Shown: piece after piece, positions 1-9,785 of the stretch | How the letters are laid out: every line of letters begins with the position of its first letter | Numbering within the stretch: position 1 is the stretch's first letter | NCBI GenBank assembly: GCA_028023455.1 | Contig: JAQFVV010006621.1 | Coordinates: 371,452 to 435,451 of the forward strand | DNA from: Epiperipatus broadwayi | Taxonomy: Eukaryota; Onychophora; Udeonychophora; Euonychophora; Peripatidae | Reading direction: 5' to 3' | Length of the DNA: 64,000 bases | The notes under the pieces: model-generated | Told to the model about the DNA's origin: nothing | What the model saw: the letters and a program-made list of their open reading frames with translations, nothing else | Database searches by the model: none | Made by a program: the position numbers and the translations under genes

Positions 1-1800
1 GGCAAAATCCCAAATAAATTTTTTTCTAGTTAAGTGCTTCATAAGAAAAATTTAAATAGGGTATATTTAAAGCTTGAAATATGGAGTCAATAATTTTGGA
101 AGAGCATCACCATGCTGAATCTATATCAGATCAATCTTTGAAAGATCAGACTGGAGAAAGGTGACTGCTACTTCTAGAATCCATGGAAGAATGATGTGCC
201 ATTGCCAACCTATGCTTAAACCACCAGATCCTTCAAGAAACTGTCCTGTAACAGCCATTCAAGAGGATGATGATACCTGAAAGCCCACACCTGATTATCC
301 AGTCAGCAATTAATCGGTATGCCCAACCTCTAACCGCAATGCTCTGTGTCAACGAACTGTTTCTAAATTCAAATTTTCTACTCCAAAGTTAACTAGCAAA
401 CTAAAATAATTTAATTTTTAAATTCCATAAATGTTTTATTATAAATTCCCATTAAATGAAATAATGTATTATTCAGATATCTTACTTACCACTTTAATAT
501 CTTAAGTAAACTTAGATGTAAACTACTCTAAATTTTTTCATCTATCCTTGTGTTTGTATCTTTAATATTTCTTCATTGTTATTTTCTTATTTATATGTCA
601 ATGCTTTGAAAAAGCAAGTATTTAAACGAAATAAATATTCTGAGATTATTGCAAATATCTTCCCCATAACGATTTTCTTAATAACATTATTGAAGCTTGC
701 TGATTCAAATTCCTGTAATTTTTATTTAATTTTAAATGTATTGTGGCCTGATATTAAATTTTCATCTTATTGATATTTGTAAATAGTGCAATGTACTGGT
801 CTTAGTAATACAAAAGTATATTCAGCAATTATTTGGCCATTCGATCAATATACTTTCCCCTCCCTTGTAATAAATTATATATATTGAAACCTATAATACA
901 GAGTTTTATTATATTTTTTATCCTCCTAATGCCATTTGATTTTATATAGCATTGTTAGAATTGGCTCATGATGGTCATACTGACTGGGCTACTGCCCCAT
1001 ATTTTGTAATAAATAAATGTCATACTTTCACTTGGTGGATTAGATACATTAAATTCATGTTCAACGTTTAACATTTTGCTACATCTTCTCCTTAATATGG
1101 GTCCTTGGGAAAGACCACCCCAATCTTATCTGCTTTTGTGGCACACACTAGTAAGACTGGACATAATGATTCCCATCAGTCATGTTAGCCACCCCAACCT
1201 TTTAGCAGCAGGATGCTTGGTTCCAGGTTCCCAGTGTTTGTCATGAAAACCCTTGACTAATCTATCCACAGGGTGCTCTGTTATTGTAATTTGCCAGTGA
1301 TGTAGCATATCAGTAATCTCATTATAGCTAATTCCAAGTTGCATAATTTAATTAATTATTCAGTATTAAACTGAAATTTATATCTTTGGTTTCTGGGTTA
1401 AGTCCCTACCCTGAGCTGAGCTATACGCTCCTACTTTGTTAAATTAATAATGTCACAATAAATATTTTGTCTAAAATATTTTTTAAATGCTTAAATGGAA
1501 TATTTAAAAGAAAAGATTGTAAATGTTTTGCCTTACTGGTACATCATTTTATAATAGTAGCCGCCACTTTCAATAAGAATTGGCATAACTTAGTTAGGCA
1601 CCACTTAGTGATTTCTTTAAATATGTCAATATTAATAATTAATGTTTTAATGAGGAGATATGATAATCCTCACATTACGAAGCCTGTGTGCTTTTCTAAC
1701 ATTAAGTTATGTTTTATTTGTTTAATAAATTATGGCTAAATTTATTCTAGTTTTGCATTATTTCCCATTCCTATTTTAATCCAATTCAGTCTTAGATAAA
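1..1800. other. AT-rich DNA without a supportable gene
   Basis: Reading frames here are short and low-complexity (for example 576-773 and 1467-1739) with no recognisable domain or motif. No tRNA-like box pair or terminal inverted repeat was seen. The first 400 bases are less AT-rich than the rest but do not translate into anything I recognise. Confidence 0.6.
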
Positions 1801-1856
1801 TATATATATGTGTGTGATGTAATGATAATGCATATATATATATATATATATATATA

Positions 1857-1888
<32 letters not shown>

Positions 1889-1918
1889 GTGTGATGTAAC
1901 TACACATGCATTAATTAC
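1801..1918. repeat. Compound (TA)n/(TG)n microsatellite
   Basis: A TA run at about 1832-1855 passes into a GT run at about 1856-1880. The same short phrase (TATATATGTGTGTGATGTAA) flanks it on both sides, at about 1801 and 1880, so the block looks like slippage inside a small duplication. Confidence 0.85.
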
Positions 1919-2210
1919 CATTTATGAAAGTTATCTTTAAGTTCATGATGGTAGCAATTAAATTATTTGATATAAATTTTTAAGTCCTGATTCTTGTGTT
2001 TCTCCCTGCCCTATGCCGGCCATGAAAGATGGATGTGCTATGTGTAACTTCAAGTGTGATCATTTATAGGATCTAGAGTCATGGAGTACTGGCAAACGAG
2101 TTGAAGTTTGATCATATTCTGGATGCCACAATTCTGATCTGCTCAGCTTTGGTCTTTTTGTCTGGATTCTAGATTCTGTTACACGAATGTACAAAACTTG
2201 ACCATTACAA

Positions 2211-2330
2211 TACTCCTATTTCAATAAAATGCAAGAGCCAAAACACCCCTTTCCCTTTCATACTTCATCTTTATTTTAACCTTTTCTCTACCAATTTAAA
2301 AATCAAATATACTCAAATAAATAATATAAG
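2211..2330 (-). repeat. Dispersed repeat D, copy 1
   Basis: Read on the minus strand, this ~110-bp block matches 16287-16399 on the plus strand, with shared anchors such as TGATTTTTAAATT, GGTTAAAATAAAGA and CTTGCATTTTATTGAAA (small differences). It is an unclassified interspersed repeat. No coding content or tRNA boxes were seen. Confidence 0.7.
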
Positions 2331-2334
2331 ACCT

Positions 2335-2924
2335 ATATACATATGTGTGTGTACAAATTTTCCTTTTGTGAAATAGGGTTTGAAGGCACCCTATCACAAT
2401 ATATATAAATGAATATCTCAAAATATGAAAATAAAGATCAATTATGATAAGTAAGAAGAAGTTAAACAATTCCAAATACCTTTATTATTAATACAGATGG
2501 AAACATAATGAATGAAATTAATCATAGAATTAAAAAGAAAGATTTTTAATAATACTTAATAGAAAAGCAATAACCACTCAAAGAAGTAGAGAGAGATGCA
2601 TGTTGGGAGTAACAAGAAGAGATGGAAAATGCAATATATGACTAAGAGAACAAACAGGTGTTACTGACCTCATTGAAAAAAATAAAAAACTGAAGTGGAG
2701 TTGGGCTGGACATTTTGCTAGATGAGATGGTAATAGATGGACACTTGAAATATTAAACTATATTCTAAAAGGTTGTAAAAAAGCCAGAAAGACACCATGT
2801 GTGAGATGGATGAATGTAATAAGAAAGTGTGCAGGAGTGATGCGGAAAAGAGAAGCAGACCTTCATGTTGCATTGGATTAATAATGGTTGATAATCATTT
2901 CAACCTAGTTTACCAAAATGATAT
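2335..2924 (+). repeat. Left arm of a ~600-bp inverted repeat with RTE LINE 3' end
   Basis: This arm is the inverted partner of 3141-3782. From about 2418 it also matches the 3' end of the better RTE copy at 44527-45150: fragments of the RT C-terminus such as ERCMLGVT, TGVTDLIE and KLKWSWAGH remain readable among stops and a ~100-bp internal deletion. The shared sequence extends upstream of the RTE homology (2335-2417, with a TTTTCCTTTTGTGAAA anchor), so the whole unit was inverted as a block, not inserted twice independently. Confidence 0.85.
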
Positions 2925-3130
2925 TTATATGTACATCTGCACATACTAATATATATCTACACATACTAAGAGGTATTGATTTATTAAGATAGCAGTATTC
3001 ATATAAATATTACTAAATAATATTTAATAAATTAATATTTATATGTATATCTGCACATACTAAGAGGTATCATTTTATGAAGATGGCAGTTTTCATATAA
3101 ATATTACTAAATAATATTTTAATAAATTAG
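2921..3130. repeat. Two-copy tandem duplication (114 bp and 96 bp)
   Basis: Units 2921-3034 and 3035-3130 share the phrases ATATTTATATGTA, ATCTGCACATACTA, AAGAGGTAT and CATATAAATATTACTAAATA. The first unit has an extra ~18-bp internal repeat of ACACATACTA. They form the spacer between the two arms of the inverted repeat. Confidence 0.85.
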
Positions 3131-3140
3131 CTAAAATTAA

Positions 3141-3782
3141 CATCATTTTTGTAAACTAGGCTGAAATCATCATCATCATCATCAACCATTATCAATGTAT
3201 TACAGGATGAAGGTCTGCTTCTTTTCTCCTCATCACTCCTGCACACTTTCTTATTTCATCCAGCCATCTCACATGTGGTCCTCCTGGATCTTTTACAATC
3301 TCTTAGAATTTAGTTTAAGATTTCAATTGTCCATCTATTATCATCTCATCTAGCAATATGTCCATCCCAACTCCACTTCAGTCTTTTATTTTTTTCAATG
3401 AGGTCAGTAACACCTGTCTGTTCTCTTACCCATATATTGCATTTTCAATCTCATCTTCTTACTCCCAACATGCATCTTTTCATACTTCTTTGAGTGGTCT
3501 GAAATCTCTGTATTGCTTTTCTATTAAGTATCCAAGTCTCAGATCCATAAGTAAGAACTGGTAAAACACGTTTATTAAAAGTCTTCCTTTTTGATTCTAT
3601 GATTAATTTCATCAATTATGTTTCAATCTGTATTAATAATAAAGGTATTTGTAATTGTTTAACTTCTAATTCATCACAATGGATTTTTATTTTCATATTT
3701 TGAAAAAATCCATTTATATATATTGTGATAGAGTGGCTTCAAACCCTGTTTCACAAAAGGAAAATTTGTACACATGCATATA
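3141..3782 (-). repeat. Right arm of the inverted repeat, RTE LINE 3' end
   Basis: On the minus strand this reads the same unit as 2335-2924 but is more complete: it keeps the segment around 3485-3560 (FNKRVLPVLTYGSETWILNRKA-like) that the left arm has lost. The (ATC)n run at 3169-3183 is the complement of the (ATG)n tail typical of RTE-clade elements, also present at 45155-45171. The arm ends in a (TA)n tract, into which the gypsy element is inserted. Confidence 0.85.
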
Positions 3783-3803
3783 TATATATATATATATATA
3801 TAT
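3776..3803. repeat. (TA)n tract, 5' insertion flank of the gypsy element
   Basis: This pure TA run ends where the LTR begins (TGTACC). The 3' flank after the second LTR is also TA-rich (11607-11621), so the target was probably this microsatellite and the target duplication cannot be read unambiguously. Confidence 0.8.
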
Positions 3804-5616
3804 TGTACCAAAATACATTGATATTAAAGTAATTGTATGAGTCCCATGTTTTAAAAATATAAAAATTTAATATTAAGAGAATAAAATGTAAAAACTAAAG
3901 AGTAGGGGGGGGGGGAATTTTTGTATTGAATAAAATAAACTGTAAATGCTGTTTAAAATAATAAGTTGTTTAAAATAACAAGCTGTTTAAAATAAAAGAT
4001 TTTTTTTTGTTTAAAAGAGAAAAAAATCTTGTAATAAATAAATGATTTAATATTCTTTAAATGAATTTTTAATAAAATAATAAAGAGATTTCATTTTATC
4101 TTATAATAAAATAAATAAATATATGTGCATGTGTGTATGCAATTTTTAATAAAAAGTAGATGCTAGAAGCTGATTTTATTTCACTAGACAAAGAACACTG
4201 CTGCTAAAAATAAAGTTTTCCATTGTTTAAAAAAGTATAAATAGCTCAATTTTGTTCATTCTTGGTTTGGACTTTCTCATTTTAATAAAATATTTTTGAA
4301 GTAATATTTCCAAAAATGATGCATTGTTAAAAAACCAACATATTTGCAGTTGACCGAAAGCTGCTCTATATGCATATAAGATCTGCGATTAGTTCAGAAA
4401 GTAATCATGTTGAAATAGACTAAATGGACAGTGGAGTGTGGGGAATGCTAAACCAGCCATGGAAATATTAGGACACAGGATCTATGAAAGAATTTTACCA
4501 GCCATCGATGAGTTCAGAGATAATTCCATTATACTGTTTCTGTCGTATATAAAACCTAGGTAATTATTTGACTTTGATATCTAAACATTTCCGATTTCCT
4601 TTAAAAATAAAGATAGACTTTATTAAAAAAAACTTTGAACTTTTGAATTAAACTTTAAAAAAAAGAATAAACTTTAAACTTCAAAAGATAATATTTGAAA
4701 TAATAAAATAAGTAAAAGCAACTTCTATGAAATAATATTTTTTGCATGCATGTATGTGTGATTTGATTTTTAATTTTTAAACTTAAAAATAATAATAATA
4801 AAATATGATGTAACGTGTATAATTTATTTACTAAAGTAATATATTAAAATGCTTATTTTAATCTTTAAAAAAAGAAGTGTGTGTGTGTCTCATTATAAGA
4901 TAAAACGATTCATTTATTTTAAAATAAAGTAAAACATTTAAATTATTTTTTCTTAAAAATATTTATGTTTATTTCTGATACATGCAGGTAAGTATAAATA
5001 TTTATTTTCTTAATAAGAGTAGGAGGGGAAAAAATCCAATCATTAATAATAGTATTTTAAAAAAGATTCACCAAGTTAAATCTATAAATGTTTAGCATTC
5101 AGTATAATGTTGTTATTATTAGTTTTAAAGGAGCAAAGTATTATTTAGAATGGTTCAGGGGAAATTATTTTAGTTTTAGGAAATAGCAGTTTAGAACAGG
5201 TGGCATTTAAGATACCTTTTGTTTGTTTGTTAGTGGGTGGTTGGAAATGACTGACCTAGCAAACATTTCAGGCAATGGATTATGCTGATCAGATGAACAT
5301 GCTAATTCTAATGTAATTAGCTGGCACCTAAGGGATTTTCTTTCTTCTTTTAAAAATAATAATAAAGTGTTTATTTGATCGGTATATATTTTGGTAGTCG
5401 AGTGTTGAATGTTATTAATAGTTTACTATTGATAATAGTTGGCACTTTGCCTGAAAACCAACCATTTCTGTGAGGGAAATTTAGGAGGACAAAATATCAT
5501 AAAATATTAGTTAATATTTTATTTGTCGATGCTTAGTGTTTGTTGTTTCCCATAGTTTAAAAGTTTAAATTATTTAGTAGTTTTCTCATTTATTGCTTTT
5601 GGAGGAGGTTGGTTTA
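3804..5616 (+). repeat. 5' LTR of gypsy element
   Basis: It begins TGTACC and matches 9786-11606 throughout, ending at GGAGGAGGTTGGTTTA. It contains an 11-G run at 3905-3915 and three tandem copies of a ~17-bp motif (TGTTTAAAATAA core) at about 3949-4001. Compared with the 3' LTR it has lost about a dozen CpGs as TpG/CpA. The canonical terminal CA is not visible at its 3' end. Confidence 0.93.
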
Positions 5617-5618
5617 TT

Positions 5619-5637
5619 TGGCACATCAACATGGTGC
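5619..5637 (+). promoter_or_regulatory. Degenerate primer-binding site, tRNA-Lys type
   Basis: TGGCACATCAACATGGTGC follows the 5' LTR by two bases. It resembles TGGCGCCCAACGTGGGGC, the complement of the 3' end of animal tRNA-Lys(CUU), with one inserted base and several substitutions. Two of the changes are CpG to CpA. The match is by recall of the tRNA 3' end, not by a search. Confidence 0.6.
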
Positions 5638-5854
5638 AAAACTAGATGTATTGAGTGGAAGAACTGATGGAAGTTGTAATTTTGATGTATGATTAAAGGT
5701 GATTTTCATGGACGTTAAAATGTGGAAGCATAATCCTTAAGATAAAAAAAAAAATACACTCCGAATGAGGAAGATAGATGAATATGAGGCATAAAATTAG
5801 AACTTAGAGGGTGGGGGTTGATTGCACCTATGTTTTGAAATAGAGGGGAAAAAA

Positions 5855-6345
5855 TATTTTACATTGGATGAAGTTAAATAAATTGTTGGTGAAATGGAAA
5901 CAGTAAGCTGGGTTATAAAGATAAGAATTTTTTCAGGGAAAAGAGGGGAAATGATGAATAGACATTTAGAGAGTTTGGAGCAGTATTTTCCTGTAGTGAA
6001 TTTAATGAAACAGTTAAGGATGAGGCTGAAGTTTGGTGGGAGTTAATGGGAGTAAAACCAATGAGTTTTGAAGAGTACAAAAGAACATTGCTGTCTAGTT
6101 ATTGGGGGAGGAGTGTCAAAAGGTGGTTAAATGACAGGTAGAACAAGATAAATGGTGATAGGGGAGACATTGTGCATGTTTTTCCGCAGACAAGTAGCGA
6201 AACTGAGAATAGTTACAGTATATAATTTGTCTGAGCAGCAAATTTTAAGAATAGTGAGGTGAGGTTTTTCAGAGGTTATTCAACAAATAATAATGGTAAA
6301 GGACACTATAGAACAAACTGCAGAGATACTTATGACAATGGATAA
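5855..6345 (+). pseudogene. gag: gag remnant (capsid and zinc knuckle)
   Basis: Gag forms the particle and binds the element RNA. Here it survives only in pieces across shifting frames. Around 5900-5990 one frame reads IRIFSGKRG and then RHLESLEQYF. From about 5995 a second frame reads VKDEAEVWWELMG and FEEYKRTLLSSYWG, which is the usual gypsy capsid pattern (a tryptophan-rich helix, then an F-x-x-x-F/Y-WG helix). Near 6290 GKGHYRTNC is the second half of a CCHC zinc knuckle whose first two cysteines appear as Ser and Asn. Several stops interrupt it. The region between 5640 and 5855 does not translate convincingly. Confidence 0.75.
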
Positions 6346-7087
6346 TATTAGGACATGTGTTGAATATCTGAATAAAGAAAGGAAGGTCGAGAATACATAT
6401 GGGCAATTAGCAAACTGGACACAGAATGAAGAGAAGGAAGAGTTGAGGATGGCATCTTATTCGTGCCCAAAAATTAAAGTAAAAATAGAAGGAGGAATTG
6501 TAGATGTGTTGTTTGATTCAGGGAGTCAGGTATCAGTGATTTCACAAAAAATTTTCGATGAAATAAGTCGGAGTAATTTGAAACTAAAAACATCACCATT
6601 AAAGAATGTATACATAATGTTGGCAAATGGGAAAAGAGCTAAACTAGCATCAGAACAAACTTGGATAAGTATGAGTATAGCTGAGAAGATATATAATCAC
6701 GTTATGTTGGTTTTAGAGGGATTGATACATGATGCTATTTTGGGGTCAGATTTTATGTGTGAAGTTGGGTGCATGTTAGATTATAAAAAACAACAGGTAA
6801 AAATTAATAAGATGGAAATTCCATTTAATGTGTGTGAGATAAAAAATGTTAAGGCAGAGTATGGTGTAGAAAGTGCAGGAATAGAAATAGAGGAAAAGGT
6901 GTTGGAAGATGAACTAGGAAATGAGGATGGAAAACAGTTGAAAGAATTGTTGGTTACATATGGAAGTGTATTTTCAGAAGTACCTGGAGTAATAGAGGGA
7001 TATGATTATCAGATAATTAAGTTATGGAGAATCAACCATATCAAGCCCAAACATATCCTATGCCATATCAATATAAAAGTGCAGTGA
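6293..7087 (+). pseudogene. pol: gypsy retropepsin (protease) domain
   Basis: This 264-codon open frame contains the aspartic protease that processes Gag-Pol. The active site is at about residues 76-82 (LFDSGSQ, with DSG in place of the commoner DTG), followed by VSVIS and, at about residues 147-150, AILGSDF, the second conserved hydrophobic-Gly motif of retropepsins. The preceding ~60 residues are linker. The frame ends at 7087 inside the start of the RT domain, which continues in another frame from 7024, so the polyprotein is frameshifted. The ATG at 6293 is only the first Met of the open stretch; the real protein would be a Gag-Pol fusion. Confidence 0.85.
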
Positions 7088-7815
7088 AGGAACAATTAGA
7101 GAATATGTTAAAATGGGGAATTATTTCTAAATGCTCGTCTCCATATAATAACCCGCTAGTGACAGTAAAAAAAAATGGGTCTATTCATTTGTGTTTAGAT
7201 GCAAGGCAATTAAATAAAATCACAGTGTTAGATACTAATGCACCACCACCTATAAGTGAATTATTAATGAAGTTTCATAAAAAAAAATACTTTCAACTTT
7301 TGATTTAATGGCCAGTTATTGGCAGGTCAAGCTGCATCATGAGGACTGGAAATACACTGCTTTCCAGTGTAATGAATGAGCGTATAATTTTAATTGAATT
7401 CCTTTTGGTTTGAAAAATAGTGGAGCAGGATTGATGCAATGCCTTGATCAAATATTATCCGATAAAATTAAAAGCTTGATTATGATATACATGGTTGATA
7501 TCATTTTAGCATCAGAAAGTGTGGAAGAACATTTCAAACATTTGAAATTGTTATTTGATGAATGTAAAAATAAAGGAATTAAGTTAAATTTAGGTAAAAG
7601 CCATTTAATAACTACAGAAGTTAAATTCTTGGGACACATAATTAGTGAACAAGGAATATCTCCAAATCCAGAGAAAATTCAAGCTATCCAAAACTTTCCC
7701 AGGCCAGCAAAGAAGAAAAACATCAAGTCTTTTCTTGGGTTGTGTAATTTTTTTCAATCGGTTTTATAAAAATTTCCTTAGATAATGTTTTCAATCGGTT
7801 TTATAAAATATTTTC
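7024..7815 (+). pseudogene. pol: gypsy reverse transcriptase domain, catalytically broken
   Basis: This domain would copy element RNA into DNA. It starts at 7024 in one frame (WGIISKCSSPYNNPLVTVKK, then LDARQLNK) and shifts near 7305 to another that reads FDLMASYWQVKLH (first catalytic Asp), IPFGLKNS, then the active-site loop at about 7488-7505. There the usual Y-x-D-D is Y-M-V-D, so the first of the paired aspartates is gone. FLGHIISEQGI and FLGLCNFF, the thumb and connection motifs, follow. There are two in-frame stops at about 7377-7397 and a 37-bp tandem duplication at 7751-7822 that breaks the frame before the connection. Confidence 0.93.
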
Positions 7816-7822
7816 CTTAGAT
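7751..7822 (+). repeat. 37-bp tandem duplication inside pol
   Basis: TTTTCAATCGGTTTTATAAA followed by TTTCCTTAGAT occurs at 7751-7783 and again from 7788, with two extra bases in the second copy. It destroys the reading frame between RT and RNase H and is private damage to this copy, not a normal part of the family. Confidence 0.9.
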
Positions 7823-8398
7823 ATGGAGCCTTTGTTGCAGTTATTAAGAAAAGATAAAAAATGGGCGTGGGAAAAGCAACAAGAGCACAGTTTTGAAAAT
7901 GTAAAAAAAGGTTTTTTAAGAGAAGTTATGTTGACATATCCAGACTTTGATAAACCATTTGTAGTACAAATGGATAGTAGCGGAATCGGATTGGGGGCTA
8001 CGTTATCTCAGATGCAAGATGATGGGAAGTATGAAGTGCTTTTCTTTGTAAGTCATTTATTAAATGGGCCAGAGAAAAATTATACCATAACTGAGAGAGA
8101 GGCTTTAGTGATTGTGTGGGCTTTTAAAAAATTTAGGCAATATTTGATAGGATTGCATGTCGTAGTGGTCACTGATCTCAGGAGCCTTGAGTTTCTCAAT
8201 CATAGTTTTTTTACAAATAGTAGATTGATTCGATTGAGTCTGTTTTTGCAAGAGTTTGATTATAGGATACAATATTGTTCAGGCATAGACAATATGGCAG
8301 CAGATGCTTTAAGTTGATACCTGATAGAACATCAGACATGACATTTAAATTGTAATAATGCATATATAGCAACTGCAGAAATACGTCAAGGTGAAGAG
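7823..8398 (+). pseudogene. pol: gypsy RNase H domain
   Basis: RNase H removes the RNA template strand during reverse transcription. In the 164-codon frame to 8317 the acidic catalytic set is complete: D in VQMDSSG, E in TITEREAL, D in VVTDLRSL and D in NMAADALS. The pattern FVVQMDSS...GATLSQ...FVSHLL is typical of gypsy RNase H. A TGA follows DALS (usually DALSR), and another lies about seven codons later, but the same frame continues straight into the integrase, so only nonsense changes separate the two. Confidence 0.92.
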
Positions 8399-9622
8399 AT
8401 GGAATGTGGTTTGAAAAGGTTAAGAGAGTTACAAGAAAAAGATGCAGAATGTAAACAAGTAATATACTATTTGCATCATCAATCTGTGAGTAGACCTATA
8501 AACAATACTCTATGGAAAGATAGGAAACAATACTGTTTAAAAGATGGGCTTTTGCAGCATAAAGTAAAAGATAGTAAAGATATGCGAATTGTTTTGCCAA
8601 TTGTTATGCAGAAACAGATGATTAAGTACATACATGAAAAGTATGGACATTATGGGGCAAGTAAAATTGAAGGATGGATAAATAATTGGTTTTATTGGCT
8701 GAGTATGTATAGGAGTGTCTTAAATGTCATTGAGGGGTGTATAGTGTGTGCAAAAACCAAACCTCCTAATATGTCAAATACGGGACCTTTGAGACCGATA
8801 TATGCATATCAGCCAAATAGTTTATTAGCAATAGATTTTTATGGACTATTACCTCAATTTAATCGAAAGAAATATCTGTTTGTGACTTATGATGTTTTTT
8901 CTAAGTTTGTGGCTATTTATCCGGTGCCGCAGGCTGATGCTAAACAGACTATAATGGTCTGTGAATATCAACATTTTCGAGATGTGGGAATCCCAAGACA
9001 AATAATGTCAGATCATGGAACACCTTTTATGTCTGATGAATGGAGAAGATGGATGGAGCATCATAAGATAAGACATACACTCACTTCAATTCGTAATCCA
9101 CAGTCCAACCTGTGTGAACGAGTAATGAGAGAACTGGGATATTTATTTTGTGTGTATTTACAGAATAATCATCATGGATGGGTGAAGGAGGCAATGAGAA
9201 TAGCTGACATGATAAATTGGTCAAAGAATGAATCGACAGGATTTGAGCCCATTAGACTTCATCAAGGAAAGAATATTCCATATCCATTCAAAACTATTTT
9301 ACCGGTTAAAACGCAGTATATTGACAGAAAAAAAGATGTTGTTAAGGCACGCTATAGGCTTAGAAAGATGGGTAGTATAAGGCAAAAAAGACAAGAGAAG
9401 GTTAGATATGTGTTTAGGTTGGGAGATGATGTTATGATAAGGGTGAATCCAGTAAGTCATTCGGAGAAAGGAATATATAAAAAATTTCAGCCAATATATG
9501 ATGGGCCTTATAAGATCATAAAAGTATATGGAAATAATGCATTTGAAATTGCTCAAGGATCGGAGAAAAAAGGAACGTTCAAAGCTCGATCTTTACAATT
9601 ACTAAAAAAAATGAATAAATAA
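8399..9622 (+). pseudogene. pol: gypsy integrase, 407-codon open frame
   Basis: Integrase inserts the cDNA into the genome. The HHCC zinc domain is at about residues 78-119 (HEKYGH and CIVC). The catalytic core runs from about residue 140, with D in AIDFYG, D in MSDHGTPF and E in NPQSNLCERVMREL. The second D and the E are separated by 34 residues, as expected for the QSN-x-x-ER subgroup. A GPY/F-type module (YDGPYKIIKVYG) lies near the C-terminus and there is no chromodomain. This is the longest intact frame in the window, and every catalytic residue is present. It probably survives as part of the Gag-Pol polyprotein, not from its own ATG. Confidence 0.95.
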
Positions 9623-9766
9623 ATAAATTTATAATGAGATGGGGGTTATAGTAAATAAATAAGAATACACACATACAGTTAAACAAATGTGAAGTAAATA
9701 AAATTAGATTGTTTATAAGTTTAAATTCTGAGAAAACTAAAATGCTCAGAATGATATTTTAGTTTC

Positions 9767-9785
9767 AGAGAAGGGACGGAGATAA
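9767..9785 (+). promoter_or_regulatory. Polypurine tract of gypsy element
   Basis: The purine-rich stretch AGAGAAGGGACGGAGATAA lies immediately before the 3' LTR (one internal C, one T near the end), the position where plus-strand DNA synthesis is primed. Confidence 0.75.

Noticed and set aside
9623-9785. env gene after integrase
   Set aside because: Only about 160 bases remain before the 3' LTR, with no open frame.
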